DNA of 64,000 nt from Mesorhizobium qingshengii (GTDB taxonomy: Bacteria > Pseudomonadota > Alphaproteobacteria > Rhizobiales > Rhizobiaceae). Under the pieces are notes generated by a model. It saw nothing but the letters and a program-made list of their open reading frames with translations. It was not told the DNA's origin and did no database searches. This document shows positions 43,003 through 52,135 of this stretch, in pieces (position 1 is the first letter of the stretch; every line of letters starts with the position of its first letter). The stretch is from contig NZ_FMXM01000025.1 in NCBI RefSeq assembly GCF_900103325.1, positions 39,716 to 103,715 of the forward strand. The letters are read 5' to 3'. A program made the translations under genes and the position numbers.

Positions 43003-43500
43003 TCAGGTCACGGTCCCGATCAATTTCTCCAGCAGGCGAGAGAGCGTTTCCCGTTCGGCCTGCGTCAGGCCGGACAGGATCTGATGCTCATTGGCCACAT
43101 GGGCGGCAACAGCCTCGTCGATCAGGGCGAGACCTTTTTCGGTCAGCCGCACGACAATGCCGCGCCGGTCGTTGGGGTGCGGGCCGCGCAGGATCAATCC
43201 GGACGATTCGAGCCGGTCGAGCCGGTTGGTCATGGCGCCCGACGTCACCATCGTCGCTTCGTAGAGAGCGGTTGGCGTCAGCGCGTAGGGTGATCCGGAG
43301 CGACGCAGCGTTGCCAGCACATCGAATTCCCCGGGCTGCAATCCATAACGGGCAAACAGCGGCGCGAGGCGTTCGCGGGCGATCAGGGATGCGGCCTCGT
43401 TCAGCCGTCCAAGCACGGCCATCGGCGAGACATCCAGATCGGGCCGCTCCCGTTTCCATTGCTCGATCGCTCTTGATGCCCTGTCCAACTGTCTCACCAT
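43003..43500 (-). CDS. MarR family transcriptional regulator
   Basis: 165 aa from the ATG at 43500. The winged helix-turn-helix is complete: EFDVLATLRRSGSPYALTPT, LYEATMVTSGAMTNRLDRLE and the wing PHPNDRRGIVVRLTEKGLAL. Dimer helices flank it. An ATG at 43530 would start inside the likely operator region, so the downstream ATG was preferred. It is divergent from an EamA exporter across 85 bases holding two palindromes, the usual layout of a repressor and its target transporter. Confidence 0.92.
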   Translation of the reverse strand: MVRQLDRASRAIEQWKRERPDLDVSPMAVLGRLNEAASLIARERLAPLFARYGLQPGEFDVLATLRRSGSPYALTPTALYEATMVTSGAMTNRLDRLESSGLILRGPHPNDRRGIVVRLTEKGLALIDEAVAAHVANEHQILSGLTQAERETLSRLLEKLIGTVT

Positions 43501-43506
43501 CGAGTA

Positions 43507-43546
43507 TCTTGACGTTAAGAATCTTTCCATTATCTTACCGCAAGAT
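43507..43546. promoter_or_regulatory. Two candidate MarR operators between marR and eamA
   Basis: Site 1 at 43507-43520 (TCTTGACGTTAAGA) is a palindrome with one mismatched pair. Site 2 at 43532-43546 (ATCTTACCGCAAGAT) is a 15-base palindrome with one mismatch. Both share TCTT/AAGA ends, like known MarR-family operators of the TCTTGA-TCAAGA type. Centres are about 26 bases apart, so a dimer could bind each and control both genes. Confidence 0.7.
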
Positions 43547-43585
43547 GCAATGCTGGCCAAGGGCCGCGCACGACAGGGCTCGATC

Positions 43586-44500
43586 ATGAAATTTCTCTGG
43601 GATTCGGCGCTCGGCCTGCTGGTCGTCACCGGCGGCCTGCTCGGCCTGACGCTGCCGTTCGGCAAGCTTGCCACGGCTGCCGGCGTTCCGGCCATGGTCT
43701 GGGCTTTCGTCATCTCGCTCGGCGCCGGCGGCGTGCTGTTGTGCTCATTGCTGCTGCACGGTCACCGCATCCGGCTCACCGCGCACAAATCGCGCTACTT
43801 CTTCGTGACTGCGGCTGTGTCCTATGCCTTCCCCAATCTCCTGATGTTCTCGGCCATACCGCATCTTGGCGCCGGCTACACCGGCATCATGTTCACGCTG
43901 TCGCCGGTGATCACGCTGGTGTTCTCGATCCTGCTGCGTGTCCGGCGCCCTAACATGCTGGGCATCGTCGGCATCGCCGTCGGCTTCGTCGGTGCCGTCA
44001 TGGTGGCGGTGACACGCGGCGAGGCCGGTCAGCCGGCCGAGCTGTTGTGGGTGGTGATGGGCCTGCTCATTCCGGTCAGCCTTGCCGCCGGCAACATCTA
44101 CCGCACGGTCGACTGGCCGGAAGGCACCGGCCCGATCGAGCTTGCCGTTGGCAGCCATCTGGCATCGGCGGCGCTGCTGCTCGCCGGTATTCTCGCCTTG
44201 CTGGGCGTGGGGGCCTTCACTCCGCTTGGCGGGGTGCCGTTGGTGGTCGTCGCGCAGGTCGCCTCGGCGTCGGCGATGTTCGCCTTCTTCTTTCGGCTGC
44301 AGGCGGTCGGCGGCCCGGTCTATCTCAGCCAGATCGGCTATGTGGCCGCAGCCGTCGGCTTGTTTGCCGGCACCATCTTCCTCGGCGAGCATTATCAGTT
44401 TCTGACCTGGGCAGGCGCGATCATCGTCACCGCCGGCGTGTTCATCACCACCATGGCGCAAAGTCAGAAAGTCAGAAGGCATAGGACATCCAATGCCTGA
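43586..44500 (+). CDS. EamA family (DMT superfamily) transporter
   Basis: 304 aa with ten hydrophobic helices in two repeats; LLVVTGGLLGLTLPFGKLAT opens the first and VSLAAGNIYRTVDWPEGTGP the second. The ATG at 43586 follows AGGG by seven bases; the longer start at 43550 adds a polar stretch unlike the family. It is divergent from a MarR repressor with operator-like palindromes between, so it is most likely an efflux or export protein induced by the ligand of that regulator. Confidence 0.88.
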   Translation: MKFLWDSALGLLVVTGGLLGLTLPFGKLATAAGVPAMVWAFVISLGAGGVLLCSLLLHGHRIRLTAHKSRYFFVTAAVSYAFPNLLMFSAIPHLGAGYTGIMFTLSPVITLVFSILLRVRRPNMLGIVGIAVGFVGAVMVAVTRGEAGQPAELLWVVMGLLIPVSLAAGNIYRTVDWPEGTGPIELAVGSHLASAALLLAGILALLGVGAFTPLGGVPLVVVAQVASASAMFAFFFRLQAVGGPVYLSQIGYVAAAVGLFAGTIFLGEHYQFLTWAGAIIVTAGVFITTMAQSQKVRRHRTSNA

Positions 44501-44512
44501 ATGGATGCAGCG

Positions 44513-45262
44513 TCAGACCGATCCCTTTTCCGCCAGCACCATGTAGTTGACGTCCATGTCCTTCGACCGCGTCCACCGGTCGGCAAGCGGGTTGTAGGTG
44601 ACGCCGGTGCGGTCAATGATGGTCAGGCCGGCCCCGCCAAGCGCCTTTTCGAGCTCTTCCGGGCGCACCAGCTTGCCGAATTGATGCGTGCCGCGCGGCA
44701 GCCAGCGCAGCACATATTCGGCGCCAATGATTGCGAGGCCCAGCGCCTTCAGCGTGCGGTTGATGGTGGCCACGAACATGATGCCGCCGGGCCGAACCAT
44801 CTCGCCGCACTTGGCGACGAACAGATCGATGTCGGCGACATGCTCGACCACTTCCATGTTGAGGATGACATCGAATTTCTCGCCGGCGTCGGCCAGGTCC
44901 TCGGCCGTCGTGGCGCGATAGTCGATGCTCACATTGCCCTCGGCCGCGTGCAGCTTCGCCACTTCGATGTTTGTTTCGGAGGCATCCGCTCCCACCACCT
45001 CGGCGCCAAGCCGCGCCATCGGCTCGCACAAAAGGCCACCGCCGCAGCCGATGTCGAGGATGCGCAGGCCCTCGAAAGGCCGTGCCGCGCGTGGATCACG
45101 GCCGAAGCGCGTCGCAATCTGGTCGCGGATATAGGAGAGCCGGATCGGGTTGAACTTGTGCAGCGGACGGAACTTGCCGTTCGGGTTCCACCATTCGGCG
45201 GCAAGGGCGGAAAAGCGTCCCACTTCTCCGGCATCGATCGTCGATCGTCGGGGCTCTGGCAT
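44513..45262 (-). CDS. ubiG: Bifunctional 2-polyprenyl-6-hydroxyphenol methylase / 3-demethylubiquinol 3-O-methyltransferase
   Basis: 249 aa. LRILDIGCGGGLLCEPMARL is SAM motif I, GADASETNIEVAKLHA follows, and FDVILNMEVVEHVADIDLFV is the post-motif. The N-terminal EVGRFSALAAEWWNPNGKFR and the C-terminal DMDVNYMVLAEKGS are diagnostic of UbiG. It performs both O-methylations in ubiquinone synthesis at the inner membrane. Convergent with the EamA gene and followed upstream by the histidine kinase gene on the same strand. Confidence 0.96.
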   Translation of the reverse strand: MPEPRRSTIDAGEVGRFSALAAEWWNPNGKFRPLHKFNPIRLSYIRDQIATRFGRDPRAARPFEGLRILDIGCGGGLLCEPMARLGAEVVGADASETNIEVAKLHAAEGNVSIDYRATTAEDLADAGEKFDVILNMEVVEHVADIDLFVAKCGEMVRPGGIMFVATINRTLKALGLAIIGAEYVLRWLPRGTHQFGKLVRPEELEKALGGAGLTIIDRTGVTYNPLADRWTRSKDMDVNYMVLAEKGSV

Positions 45263-45348
45263 CGGTTGGTCTCCTCAAGCGCTAGGAAGTCGGGCGTGAG
45301 GGCGCGAATGTCAAGGCGGCAATTTTTAATGCTGACAAGTGCCAGACC

Positions 45349-47214
45349 TCAAGTGCTGGCGTCGAGCACGTCGCGCAGTTTGGCCTCGAGTTGCTCGATG
45401 GTGAAGGGCTTGGCCAGGAAGTGCACGTCATGGTCGAGTACGCCATTGTGGACCACGGCGTTCTTGGTGAAGCCGGTGGTGAAGATCACCTTCAACTGCG
45501 GCATGCGCGCGATTGCCGCTTCCGCGAGCTTGCGGCCGTTCATCCCCGGCATGACGATGTCGGTGAACAGGAGCGCGACAGTGGGGTTTTCCGTCAGCAC
45601 CTGCAACGCTTCCTGGCCGCTCGCCGTATGGATGACGGTGTAGCCGAGTTCACGCATGGCATCCGTGGTGGAAGTACGCACCCGGGCGTCGTCTTCGACA
45701 ACGAGGATCGTTTCGGTGGCTGGAGCAGGACGCTCGCCTCGCCCTGGCGGCACGGCGGCTTCTTCGGTTCCAAAAAAGCGCGGCAGGTAGATCTTGATCG
45801 TCGTGCCTTCGCCGGGCTCGGAATAGATCTTGACGTGGCCACCCGACTGTTTGACGAAGCCGAACACCTGGCTCAATCCCAAGCCGGTGCCCTTGTTGAC
45901 CGGCTTGGTGGTGAAAAACGGCTCGAAGGCTTTGGCCATGACCTCCTGCGACATGCCTGTGCCGGTGTCGCTGACCGCGATCATCACATACTGGCCGGCT
46001 GTGACCTCCGCATTGGTGGCGGCGTAGTCGTCGTCGAGGTGGCTGTTGGCGGTCTCGATGGTCAGCTTGCCGTCGTCGCCCATGGCGTCGCGCGCGTTGA
46101 CCGCGAGGTTGAGAATGGCGTTCTCGATCTGGCTCGGGTCGGCGTGGGTCTTCCACAAGCCTCCCGCCAGCACGGTCTCGATGCGGATGGTTTCGCCGAG
46201 CGCCCGCCGAAGCAGATCGGACATTCCGGTCACCAGACGGTTGGTGTCGACTATCTGCGGCGCCAGAGGCTGCTGGCGCGAGAAGGCGAGCAGCCGGGCT
46301 GTCAGGTTGGCGGCCCGGGTTGCCGCGTCGGTCGCGGCTTCGATGAATTTCGCGATGTCGTTCTCACCACGCGCCAGCTTGCGCTGGGCAAGGTTCATGG
46401 CGCTGATGATCACCGCCAGCATGTTGTTGAAGTCGTGGGCGATGCCACCAGTCAGCTGACCGACGGCCTCCATCTTCTGCATCTGGCGAATCTGGGATTC
46501 AGCCTTTTCGCGCGTTTGGATTTCATTGCCGAGCGCGATGTTCTTGCGCATCAGCTCCTCCTGGGCAACGGCCACCTCGCGGAAGCGGCGCCGGGATTCG
46601 CGGATGGTGTAGGTGCCAAGCAGGAAGATCGCCAGCAGGGCCGCCAGCGAGCCGATGCGCAGCCAGGCCTCGACCTGGTCGGTATGCTCGTCGCGGGCGG
46701 CGATACTGGCGGCGCCGATACGCCGGATCGCGTCCATGCTGGTCCGGATCTCGTCCATGGCGGCCTTGCCCTGGTCGCTGCGCACCAGTTCCAGCGCCTT
46801 CGTTGCATTGCCTTGGTCGTACAGGGCGATTGTCTCGGCCAGTTCGGCCTGCTTTTGCGAAAGCGCCTCTTTGATATGGCTGATCTGCAGGGTGAGTTCG
46901 TCGTCGGGAGCAGTCATGCCGTCGATGCGGGCAAGTTGCCCAGGGATAGCCTCGACGGCCTGCCGATATGGCTCGAGATAGGATTTCTCACCAGTCAGCA
47001 GGTAACCGCGCTGACCGATTTCCGCATCCTGCGCCAACGAAAGCAGTCCGGAAAGCGCGTCCTGATACTCGATTGCCTGGCGGGCGGCAGCGCGATTGGC
47101 CCTCTGGCTCTCGACGAGCATGGCTCGGGTGCCGACGATCAGCGCGAGCACCGCGAAGCCGATGACGAGCGGCAGCGATTGCCGTCGCATGGCACGCCGA
47201 AGACGAACAATCAT
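45349..47214 (-). CDS. CHASE3-domain hybrid sensor histidine kinase
   Basis: 621 aa. Two membrane helices (about 15-33 and 187-203) enclose a CHASE3 sensor (RGYLLTGEKSYLEPYRQAVE). HisKA: MEAVGQLTGGIAHDFNN with phospho-His260. HATPase: AILNLAVNARDAMGDDGK (N box), DTGTGMSQEVM and GTGLGLSQVFGFVKQSGGH. A C-terminal receiver domain has the phospho-Asp in LLFTDIVMPGMNG. Lacking a DNA-binding output and without a partner regulator nearby, it probably signals through another protein. Divergent from lysC. A CHASE3 kinase of this type usually senses periplasmic or membrane conditions. Confidence 0.92.
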   Translation of the reverse strand: MIVRLRRAMRRQSLPLVIGFAVLALIVGTRAMLVESQRANRAAARQAIEYQDALSGLLSLAQDAEIGQRGYLLTGEKSYLEPYRQAVEAIPGQLARIDGMTAPDDELTLQISHIKEALSQKQAELAETIALYDQGNATKALELVRSDQGKAAMDEIRTSMDAIRRIGAASIAARDEHTDQVEAWLRIGSLAALLAIFLLGTYTIRESRRRFREVAVAQEELMRKNIALGNEIQTREKAESQIRQMQKMEAVGQLTGGIAHDFNNMLAVIISAMNLAQRKLARGENDIAKFIEAATDAATRAANLTARLLAFSRQQPLAPQIVDTNRLVTGMSDLLRRALGETIRIETVLAGGLWKTHADPSQIENAILNLAVNARDAMGDDGKLTIETANSHLDDDYAATNAEVTAGQYVMIAVSDTGTGMSQEVMAKAFEPFFTTKPVNKGTGLGLSQVFGFVKQSGGHVKIYSEPGEGTTIKIYLPRFFGTEEAAVPPGRGERPAPATETILVVEDDARVRTSTTDAMRELGYTVIHTASGQEALQVLTENPTVALLFTDIVMPGMNGRKLAEAAIARMPQLKVIFTTGFTKNAVVHNGVLDHDVHFLAKPFTIEQLEAKLRDVLDAST

Positions 47215-47437
47215 CTGCTATGCCGAACCAAAAGGAACTCCCCACAGGCGGCATTTGGTAAGGGCCGCCGCGACGGAACGCAATATGCCGCCGTCTTGAA
47301 GTCGGCAATCCGCCGCCAGCCTTGCGAAACCTTCATCATTTGGCTAAGGAGGCCGCGCATTCAGCGGCCGGCGTCAGCCGGGCGTTCTCTTCCGCTTTCG
47401 GCTTCGAGCCGGCTTCAGTCAAAGGCATTTCGCTTCC

Positions 47438-48691
47438 ATGGCGCGCATCGTGATGAAATTCGGCGGAACCTCCGTCGCCGACATCGCCCGCATCCGCAAT
47501 GTGGCGCGTCACGTCAAACGCGAGGTCGATGCCGGCCATGAGGTGGCGGTCGTCGTTTCGGCGATGGCCGGCAAGACCAATGAACTGGTTGGCTGGACGC
47601 GCGAGGCCTCGCCGATGCACGACGCACGCGAATATGACGCGGTCGTCGCCTCCGGCGAGCAGGTCACGGCCGGCCTCCTGGCGATCACCTTGCAGAATAT
47701 GGGCGTGCATGCGCGCTCCTGGCAGGGTTGGCAGATCCCGATCAAGACCGACAACGCCCACGGCGCGGCGCGCATCCTCGACATTGACGGCGCGTTCCTG
47801 ATCAAGCGTTTCGGCGAGGGCCAGGTGGCGGTGATCGCCGGATTCCAGGGCATCGGCCCGGACAATCGCATCTCCACGCTTGGCCGCGGCGGCTCCGACA
47901 CCAGTGCCGTGGCCATCGCCGCGGCGGTGAAGGCCGATCGTTGCGACATCTACACCGACGTCGACGGGGTCTACACCACCGATCCTCGCATCGAGCCCAA
48001 GGCGCGGCGGCTGGCCAAGATTTCCTTCGAGGAAATGCTTGAAATGGCATCGCTCGGCGCCAAGGTTCTGCAGGTGCGTTCGGTCGAGCTTGCCATGGTG
48101 CACAGGGTGCGTACCTTCGTGCGGTCGTCCTTCGACGATCCCGATGCGCCCGGAATGGGGGATTTGCTCAATCCGCCCGGAACGCTCATTTGCGACGAGG
48201 AAGAGATCGTGGAACAGCAGGTCGTCACCGGAATTGCCTATGCCAAGGACGAAGCGCAGATTTCGCTGCGCCGTGTCGGCGACCGGCCGGGCGTCGCCGC
48301 CGGCATCTTCGGGCCGCTGGCCGAGGCAAACATCAATGTCGACATGATCGTCCAGAACATTTCTGAGGACGGCAAGTACACCGACATGACGTTTACCGTT
48401 CCTTCGGGGGATGTCGACAAGGCGCTTGCCGTGCTCGAACGCCTGAAGGCCTCCATCGGTTATGACGTCGTGCAATCGGAAGCCGGCATGTCCAAGGTCT
48501 CGGTCATCGGCATCGGCATGCGCAGCCATGCCGGCGTCGCCGCCACCGCTTTCAAGGCGTTGGCCGACAGGTCGATCAACATTCGCGCCATCACGACGTC
48601 CGAGATCAAGATTTCGATCCTGATCGACGGTCCGTACACTGAACTCGCGGTTCGCACTTTGCATTCGGTCTACGGTCTGGATAAGCAGTAG
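47438..48691 (+). CDS. lysC: Aspartate kinase
   Basis: 417 aa. IVMKFGGTSVADIARIRNVA is the N-terminal kinase signature, and LGRGGSDTSAVAIAAAVKAD a second one. Two ACT domains follow (around EAQISLRRVGDRPGVAAGIF and GMSKVSVIGIGMRSHAGVAA) for feedback control by lysine and threonine. It opens the aspartate pathway to Lys, Met, Thr and diaminopimelate. No lysine riboswitch is visible in the 223-base leader shared with the divergent histidine kinase. ptsP follows 83 bases downstream. Confidence 0.97.
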   Translation: MARIVMKFGGTSVADIARIRNVARHVKREVDAGHEVAVVVSAMAGKTNELVGWTREASPMHDAREYDAVVASGEQVTAGLLAITLQNMGVHARSWQGWQIPIKTDNAHGAARILDIDGAFLIKRFGEGQVAVIAGFQGIGPDNRISTLGRGGSDTSAVAIAAAVKADRCDIYTDVDGVYTTDPRIEPKARRLAKISFEEMLEMASLGAKVLQVRSVELAMVHRVRTFVRSSFDDPDAPGMGDLLNPPGTLICDEEEIVEQQVVTGIAYAKDEAQISLRRVGDRPGVAAGIFGPLAEANINVDMIVQNISEDGKYTDMTFTVPSGDVDKALAVLERLKASIGYDVVQSEAGMSKVSVIGIGMRSHAGVAATAFKALADRSINIRAITTSEIKISILIDGPYTELAVRTLHSVYGLDKQ

Positions 48692-48774
48692 CAAGACTGG
48701 AATCAGTTGTTGCGTGAGCGCCGGCCGCAGCCGAAACTGCGGTGGGCAAAATGCCCATTGGAGAAGAAGCCGCG

Positions 48775-51045
48775 ATGCGTGATCAGGCCAGTGGCCCGCG
48801 CGTTTTGCTGAAACGGCTCCGCGAGCTCATGCAAGAGCCGCTGGAGCCGCAGGAGCGGCTTGACCGCATTGTGCGCGACATTGCCTCCAACATGGTCGCC
48901 GAAGTGTGCTCGCTCTACGTGCTGCGCGCCGACTCTGTGCTCGAACTCTACGCCACCGAGGGTCTGAACCCGAACGCCGTTCACCTGGCGCAGCTGCGGC
49001 TGGGGCAAGGTCTCGTCGGCACGATCGCGGCAAGCGCGCGGCCGCTCAACCTCTCCAACGCGCAGGAACACCCGGCCTTCGCCTACCTGCCGGAGACCGG
49101 GGAAGAGATCTACAATTCCTTCCTTGGCGTGCCGGTGCTGAGGGCAGGGCGCACTCTCGGTGTTCTGGTCGTGCAGAACAAGACCATGCGCCATTACCGC
49201 GACGACGAAGTCGAGGCGCTGGAAACCACGGCGATGGTCATTGCCGAGATGATCGCCACCGGCGATCTGGCGCGGTTGACCCGGCCTGGGCTCGAACTCG
49301 ATCTGCGCCGCCCTGTCAGCTTCACGGGCCTATCGTTCAATGAAGGCGTCGGGCTTGGTCACGTCGTGCTGCACGAACCGCGCATCGTCGTCACCAATCT
49401 GTTCAACGAGGACAGCGAGGAAGAAGTTCGGCGGCTCGAAAGCTCGCTCGGCTCGCTCCGGCTCTCCATCGACGACATGCTGGAGCGCCGCGACGTCGCC
49501 TTCGAGGGCGAGCATCGCCAGGTGCTTGAAGCCTATCGCATGTTCGCCAACGATCGCGGCTGGGTGCGCCGACTGGAAGAGGCGATCCGCAACGGCCTGA
49601 CGGCCGAGGCCGCCGTGGAAAAAGTGCAGAGCGACATGCGCGCCCGCATGCTGCACATGACCGATCCCTATCTGCGTGAGCGGATGAGCGATTTCGACGA
49701 CCTCGCCAACCGGCTGCTGCGCCAGCTGATGGGGCGCGGACCGGAGGATGTCGCGGCATCGCTGCCTAAGGACGCCATCATCGTCGCCCGCTCGATGGGA
49801 GCCGCCGAACTGCTCGACTATCCCAGGGAGAAAATGCGCGGGCTGGTGCTCGAGGACGGAGCGGCTACCAGCCACGTCGTCATCGTCGCGCGCGCCATGG
49901 GTATCCCCGTCGCCGGCCAGATGAAGGGCGCCGTTTCCATGGCGGAAAATGGCGACGCCATCATCGTCGACGGCGAAGAGGGCGTGATCCATTTGCGACC
50001 GCAGCCCGATCTCGAGGCCGCCTATGCCGAAAAGGTGCGTTTCCGGGCTCGCCGGCAGGAGGTTTACCGCGAGCTGCGCAAAAAGCCGTCGATGACCAAG
50101 GACGGGGTGCAGGTCGACCTTCTGATGAATGCAGGGCTTGCCGTCGACCTGCCGCAGCTTGCCGAGGCCGGAGCGGCCGGCATTGGCCTGTTCCGCACGG
50201 AACTGCAGTTCATGGTCGCTTCGACGTTTCCCCGCGCTGAGGCCCAGGAGCGGCTCTATCGCGACGTGCTGGATGCGGCGCGCGGCAAGCCGGTCACCTT
50301 CCGCACCATCGATATCGGCGGTGACAAGGTGCTGCCCTATTTCAAGGGCTCCATCCAGGAAGAGAATCCGGCGCTCGGCTGGCGGGCGATTCGTCTCACT
50401 CTGGACCGGCCGGGGCTGTTGCGCACCCAGATCCGCGCCTTGCTCAAGGCCAGTGGCGGGCGTGAGCTCAAGCTGATGCTGCCGATGGTGACCGAGCTTG
50501 GCGAGATTGCCCAGGCGCGCGAGATCATCGACCGCGAGGTGCGGCATCTGTCGCGTTTCGCGCATCATCTGCCGACCAGCCTCAAGCTGGGCGCCATGCT
50601 GGAAGTGCCGTCGCTCCTGTTCCAGCTCGACGAATTGATGAAGGCGGTGGACTTCGTTTCGGTCGGTTCGAACGACCTCTTCCAGTTCGTCATGGCTGTC
50701 GACCGCGGCAACACACAATTGGCCAACCGCTTCGATACGCTGTCGGCGCCGTTCCTGCGCGTTCTGAAGCAGATCGCCGATGCCGGCGTCCGTAATCACA
50801 CGCCGGTGACGCTGTGCGGCGAACTCGCCGGCAAGCCGATCTCGGCGATGGCGCTGGTCGGTCTCGGTTTTCGCTCGATCTCGATGTCGCCGGCCTCGAT
50901 CGGCCCCGTCAAGGCGATGCTGACGGAACTGCCGCTGGAGGAGTTGGAGGCGTTCTTCGACGACAATCTGATGGCGCCGGCGCAAGGGCTGCCGATGCGG
51001 GCGCTGCTGCAGGCCTTTGCCGACGACCGCTCGATCCCATTGTAG
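48775..51045 (+). CDS. ptsP: Phosphoenolpyruvate-protein phosphotransferase PtsP (EI-Ntr)
   Basis: 756 aa. The N-terminal GAF domain (about residues 20-160, LDRIVRDIASNMVAEVCSLY) is that of nitrogen-PTS enzyme I. The phosphorylation site lies in EDGAATSHVVIVARAMGIPV. The PEP-binding TIM barrel includes GIGLFRTELQFM, FRTIDIGGDKVLPYF and VSVGSNDLFQFVMAVDRGN. It starts the PtsP-NPr-EIIA-Ntr chain that senses nitrogen (glutamine, via GAF) and controls potassium and carbon storage. GGAGAAG eight bases before 48775 fixes this start over upstream ones at 48742 and 48751. prfA follows after ten bases. Confidence 0.96.
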   Translation: MRDQASGPRVLLKRLRELMQEPLEPQERLDRIVRDIASNMVAEVCSLYVLRADSVLELYATEGLNPNAVHLAQLRLGQGLVGTIAASARPLNLSNAQEHPAFAYLPETGEEIYNSFLGVPVLRAGRTLGVLVVQNKTMRHYRDDEVEALETTAMVIAEMIATGDLARLTRPGLELDLRRPVSFTGLSFNEGVGLGHVVLHEPRIVVTNLFNEDSEEEVRRLESSLGSLRLSIDDMLERRDVAFEGEHRQVLEAYRMFANDRGWVRRLEEAIRNGLTAEAAVEKVQSDMRARMLHMTDPYLRERMSDFDDLANRLLRQLMGRGPEDVAASLPKDAIIVARSMGAAELLDYPREKMRGLVLEDGAATSHVVIVARAMGIPVAGQMKGAVSMAENGDAIIVDGEEGVIHLRPQPDLEAAYAEKVRFRARRQEVYRELRKKPSMTKDGVQVDLLMNAGLAVDLPQLAEAGAAGIGLFRTELQFMVASTFPRAEAQERLYRDVLDAARGKPVTFRTIDIGGDKVLPYFKGSIQEENPALGWRAIRLTLDRPGLLRTQIRALLKASGGRELKLMLPMVTELGEIAQAREIIDREVRHLSRFAHHLPTSLKLGAMLEVPSLLFQLDELMKAVDFVSVGSNDLFQFVMAVDRGNTQLANRFDTLSAPFLRVLKQIADAGVRNHTPVTLCGELAGKPISAMALVGLGFRSISMSPASIGPVKAMLTELPLEELEAFFDDNLMAPAQGLPMRALLQAFADDRSIPL

Positions 51046-51055
51046 CGCCCTGATC

Positions 51056-52135
51056 ATGGTCAACCTGCCCCGCGATCGTATGGATCAAGTCGTCAAGCGT
51101 TTCGAGATGCTCGAAGCGCAGATGTCGGCCGGGCCGGCGCCGGATGCCTATGTGCGGATGGCGTCGGAATATGCCGAAATCCAGGACATGGTGGCAAAGG
51201 TCAGGGCGCTGCGCGCGGCCGAGCATGAGCAGGCCGACCTCGAAGCGATGCTTGCCGACAAGGGTACCGATGCCGAGATGCGAGCCCTGGCGGAGGCCGA
51301 CCTGGCGGAGGTCGTGGAACGCATCGAGGCGCTGCAGAAAGACATCCAGATCCTGCTGCTGCCCAAGGATGCCGCCGACGACAAGAATGCCATTCTCGAA
51401 ATCCGCGCCGGCACCGGCGGCGACGAGGCGGCACTCTTCGCCGGCGACCTGTTTCGCATGTATGAGCGCTACGCAGCCGCGCGCGGCTGGCGGTTCGAGA
51501 CGGTGTCGGCCAGCGATGGCGATGCCGGCGGCTTCAAGGAAATCATCGCCACGGTGTCCGGCAGGGGCGTCTTTGCCCACCTGAAGTTCGAATCCGGCGT
51601 GCATCGCGTGCAGCGGGTGCCGGCGACCGAGGCGAGCGGCCGCATCCACACGTCGGCGGCGACCGTGGCCGTGCTGCCGGAAGCGGAAGAAGTCGACATC
51701 GACATAAAGGCTGAAGACATCCGCATCGACACGATGCGTGCCTCTGGCTCCGGCGGCCAGCACGTCAACACCACCGATTCGGCCGTCCGCATCACCCATT
51801 TGCCGACCGGCATCATGGTGGTGCAGGCGGAAAAGTCGCAGCACCAGAACCGCGCGAAAGCCATGCAGATCCTGCGGGCACGACTCTATGACCTGGAGCG
51901 TAGCAAGGTTGACGAGGAGCGCTCGGAGTCGCGCAAATCGCAGGTCGGCTCGGGCGATCGCTCGGAGCGCATCCGCACCTATAATTTCCCGCAAGGGCGG
52001 GTCACCGACCACCGTATCAACCTGACGCTTTATAAGCTCGACCGGGTGATGATGGGTGAACTCGACGAGATCATCGACGCGCTGATCGCCGATCACCAGT
52101 CGAAGCTGCTTGCCGACATCGGCATCGATGGCTGA
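51056..52135 (+). CDS. prfA: Peptide chain release factor 1
   Basis: 359 aa. The GGQ motif for peptidyl-tRNA hydrolysis is in MRASGSGGQHVNTTDS, and HRVQRVPATEASGRIHTSAA carries the PxT stop-codon-recognition motif. RIRTYNFPQGRVTDHRINLT is the C-terminal signature. It recognises UAA and UAG. ATG at 51056, ten bases after ptsP. Its end overlaps prmC by eight bases, so release factor and its methylase are translationally coupled. Confidence 0.97.
   Translation: MVNLPRDRMDQVVKRFEMLEAQMSAGPAPDAYVRMASEYAEIQDMVAKVRALRAAEHEQADLEAMLADKGTDAEMRALAEADLAEVVERIEALQKDIQILLLPKDAADDKNAILEIRAGTGGDEAALFAGDLFRMYERYAAARGWRFETVSASDGDAGGFKEIIATVSGRGVFAHLKFESGVHRVQRVPATEASGRIHTSAATVAVLPEAEEVDIDIKAEDIRIDTMRASGSGGQHVNTTDSAVRITHLPTGIMVVQAEKSQHQNRAKAMQILRARLYDLERSKVDEERSESRKSQVGSGDRSERIRTYNFPQGRVTDHRINLTLYKLDRVMMGELDEIIDALIADHQSKLLADIGIDG

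Noticed and set aside
47215..47437. Lysine riboswitch before lysC
   Set aside because: No recognisable lysine-aptamer pattern in the divergent gap; other bacterial classes use it, not this lineage.
45391..47541. 716-codon open frame opposite the histidine kinase
   Set aside because: Shadow of the CHASE3 hybrid kinase and the lysC leader; no motif.
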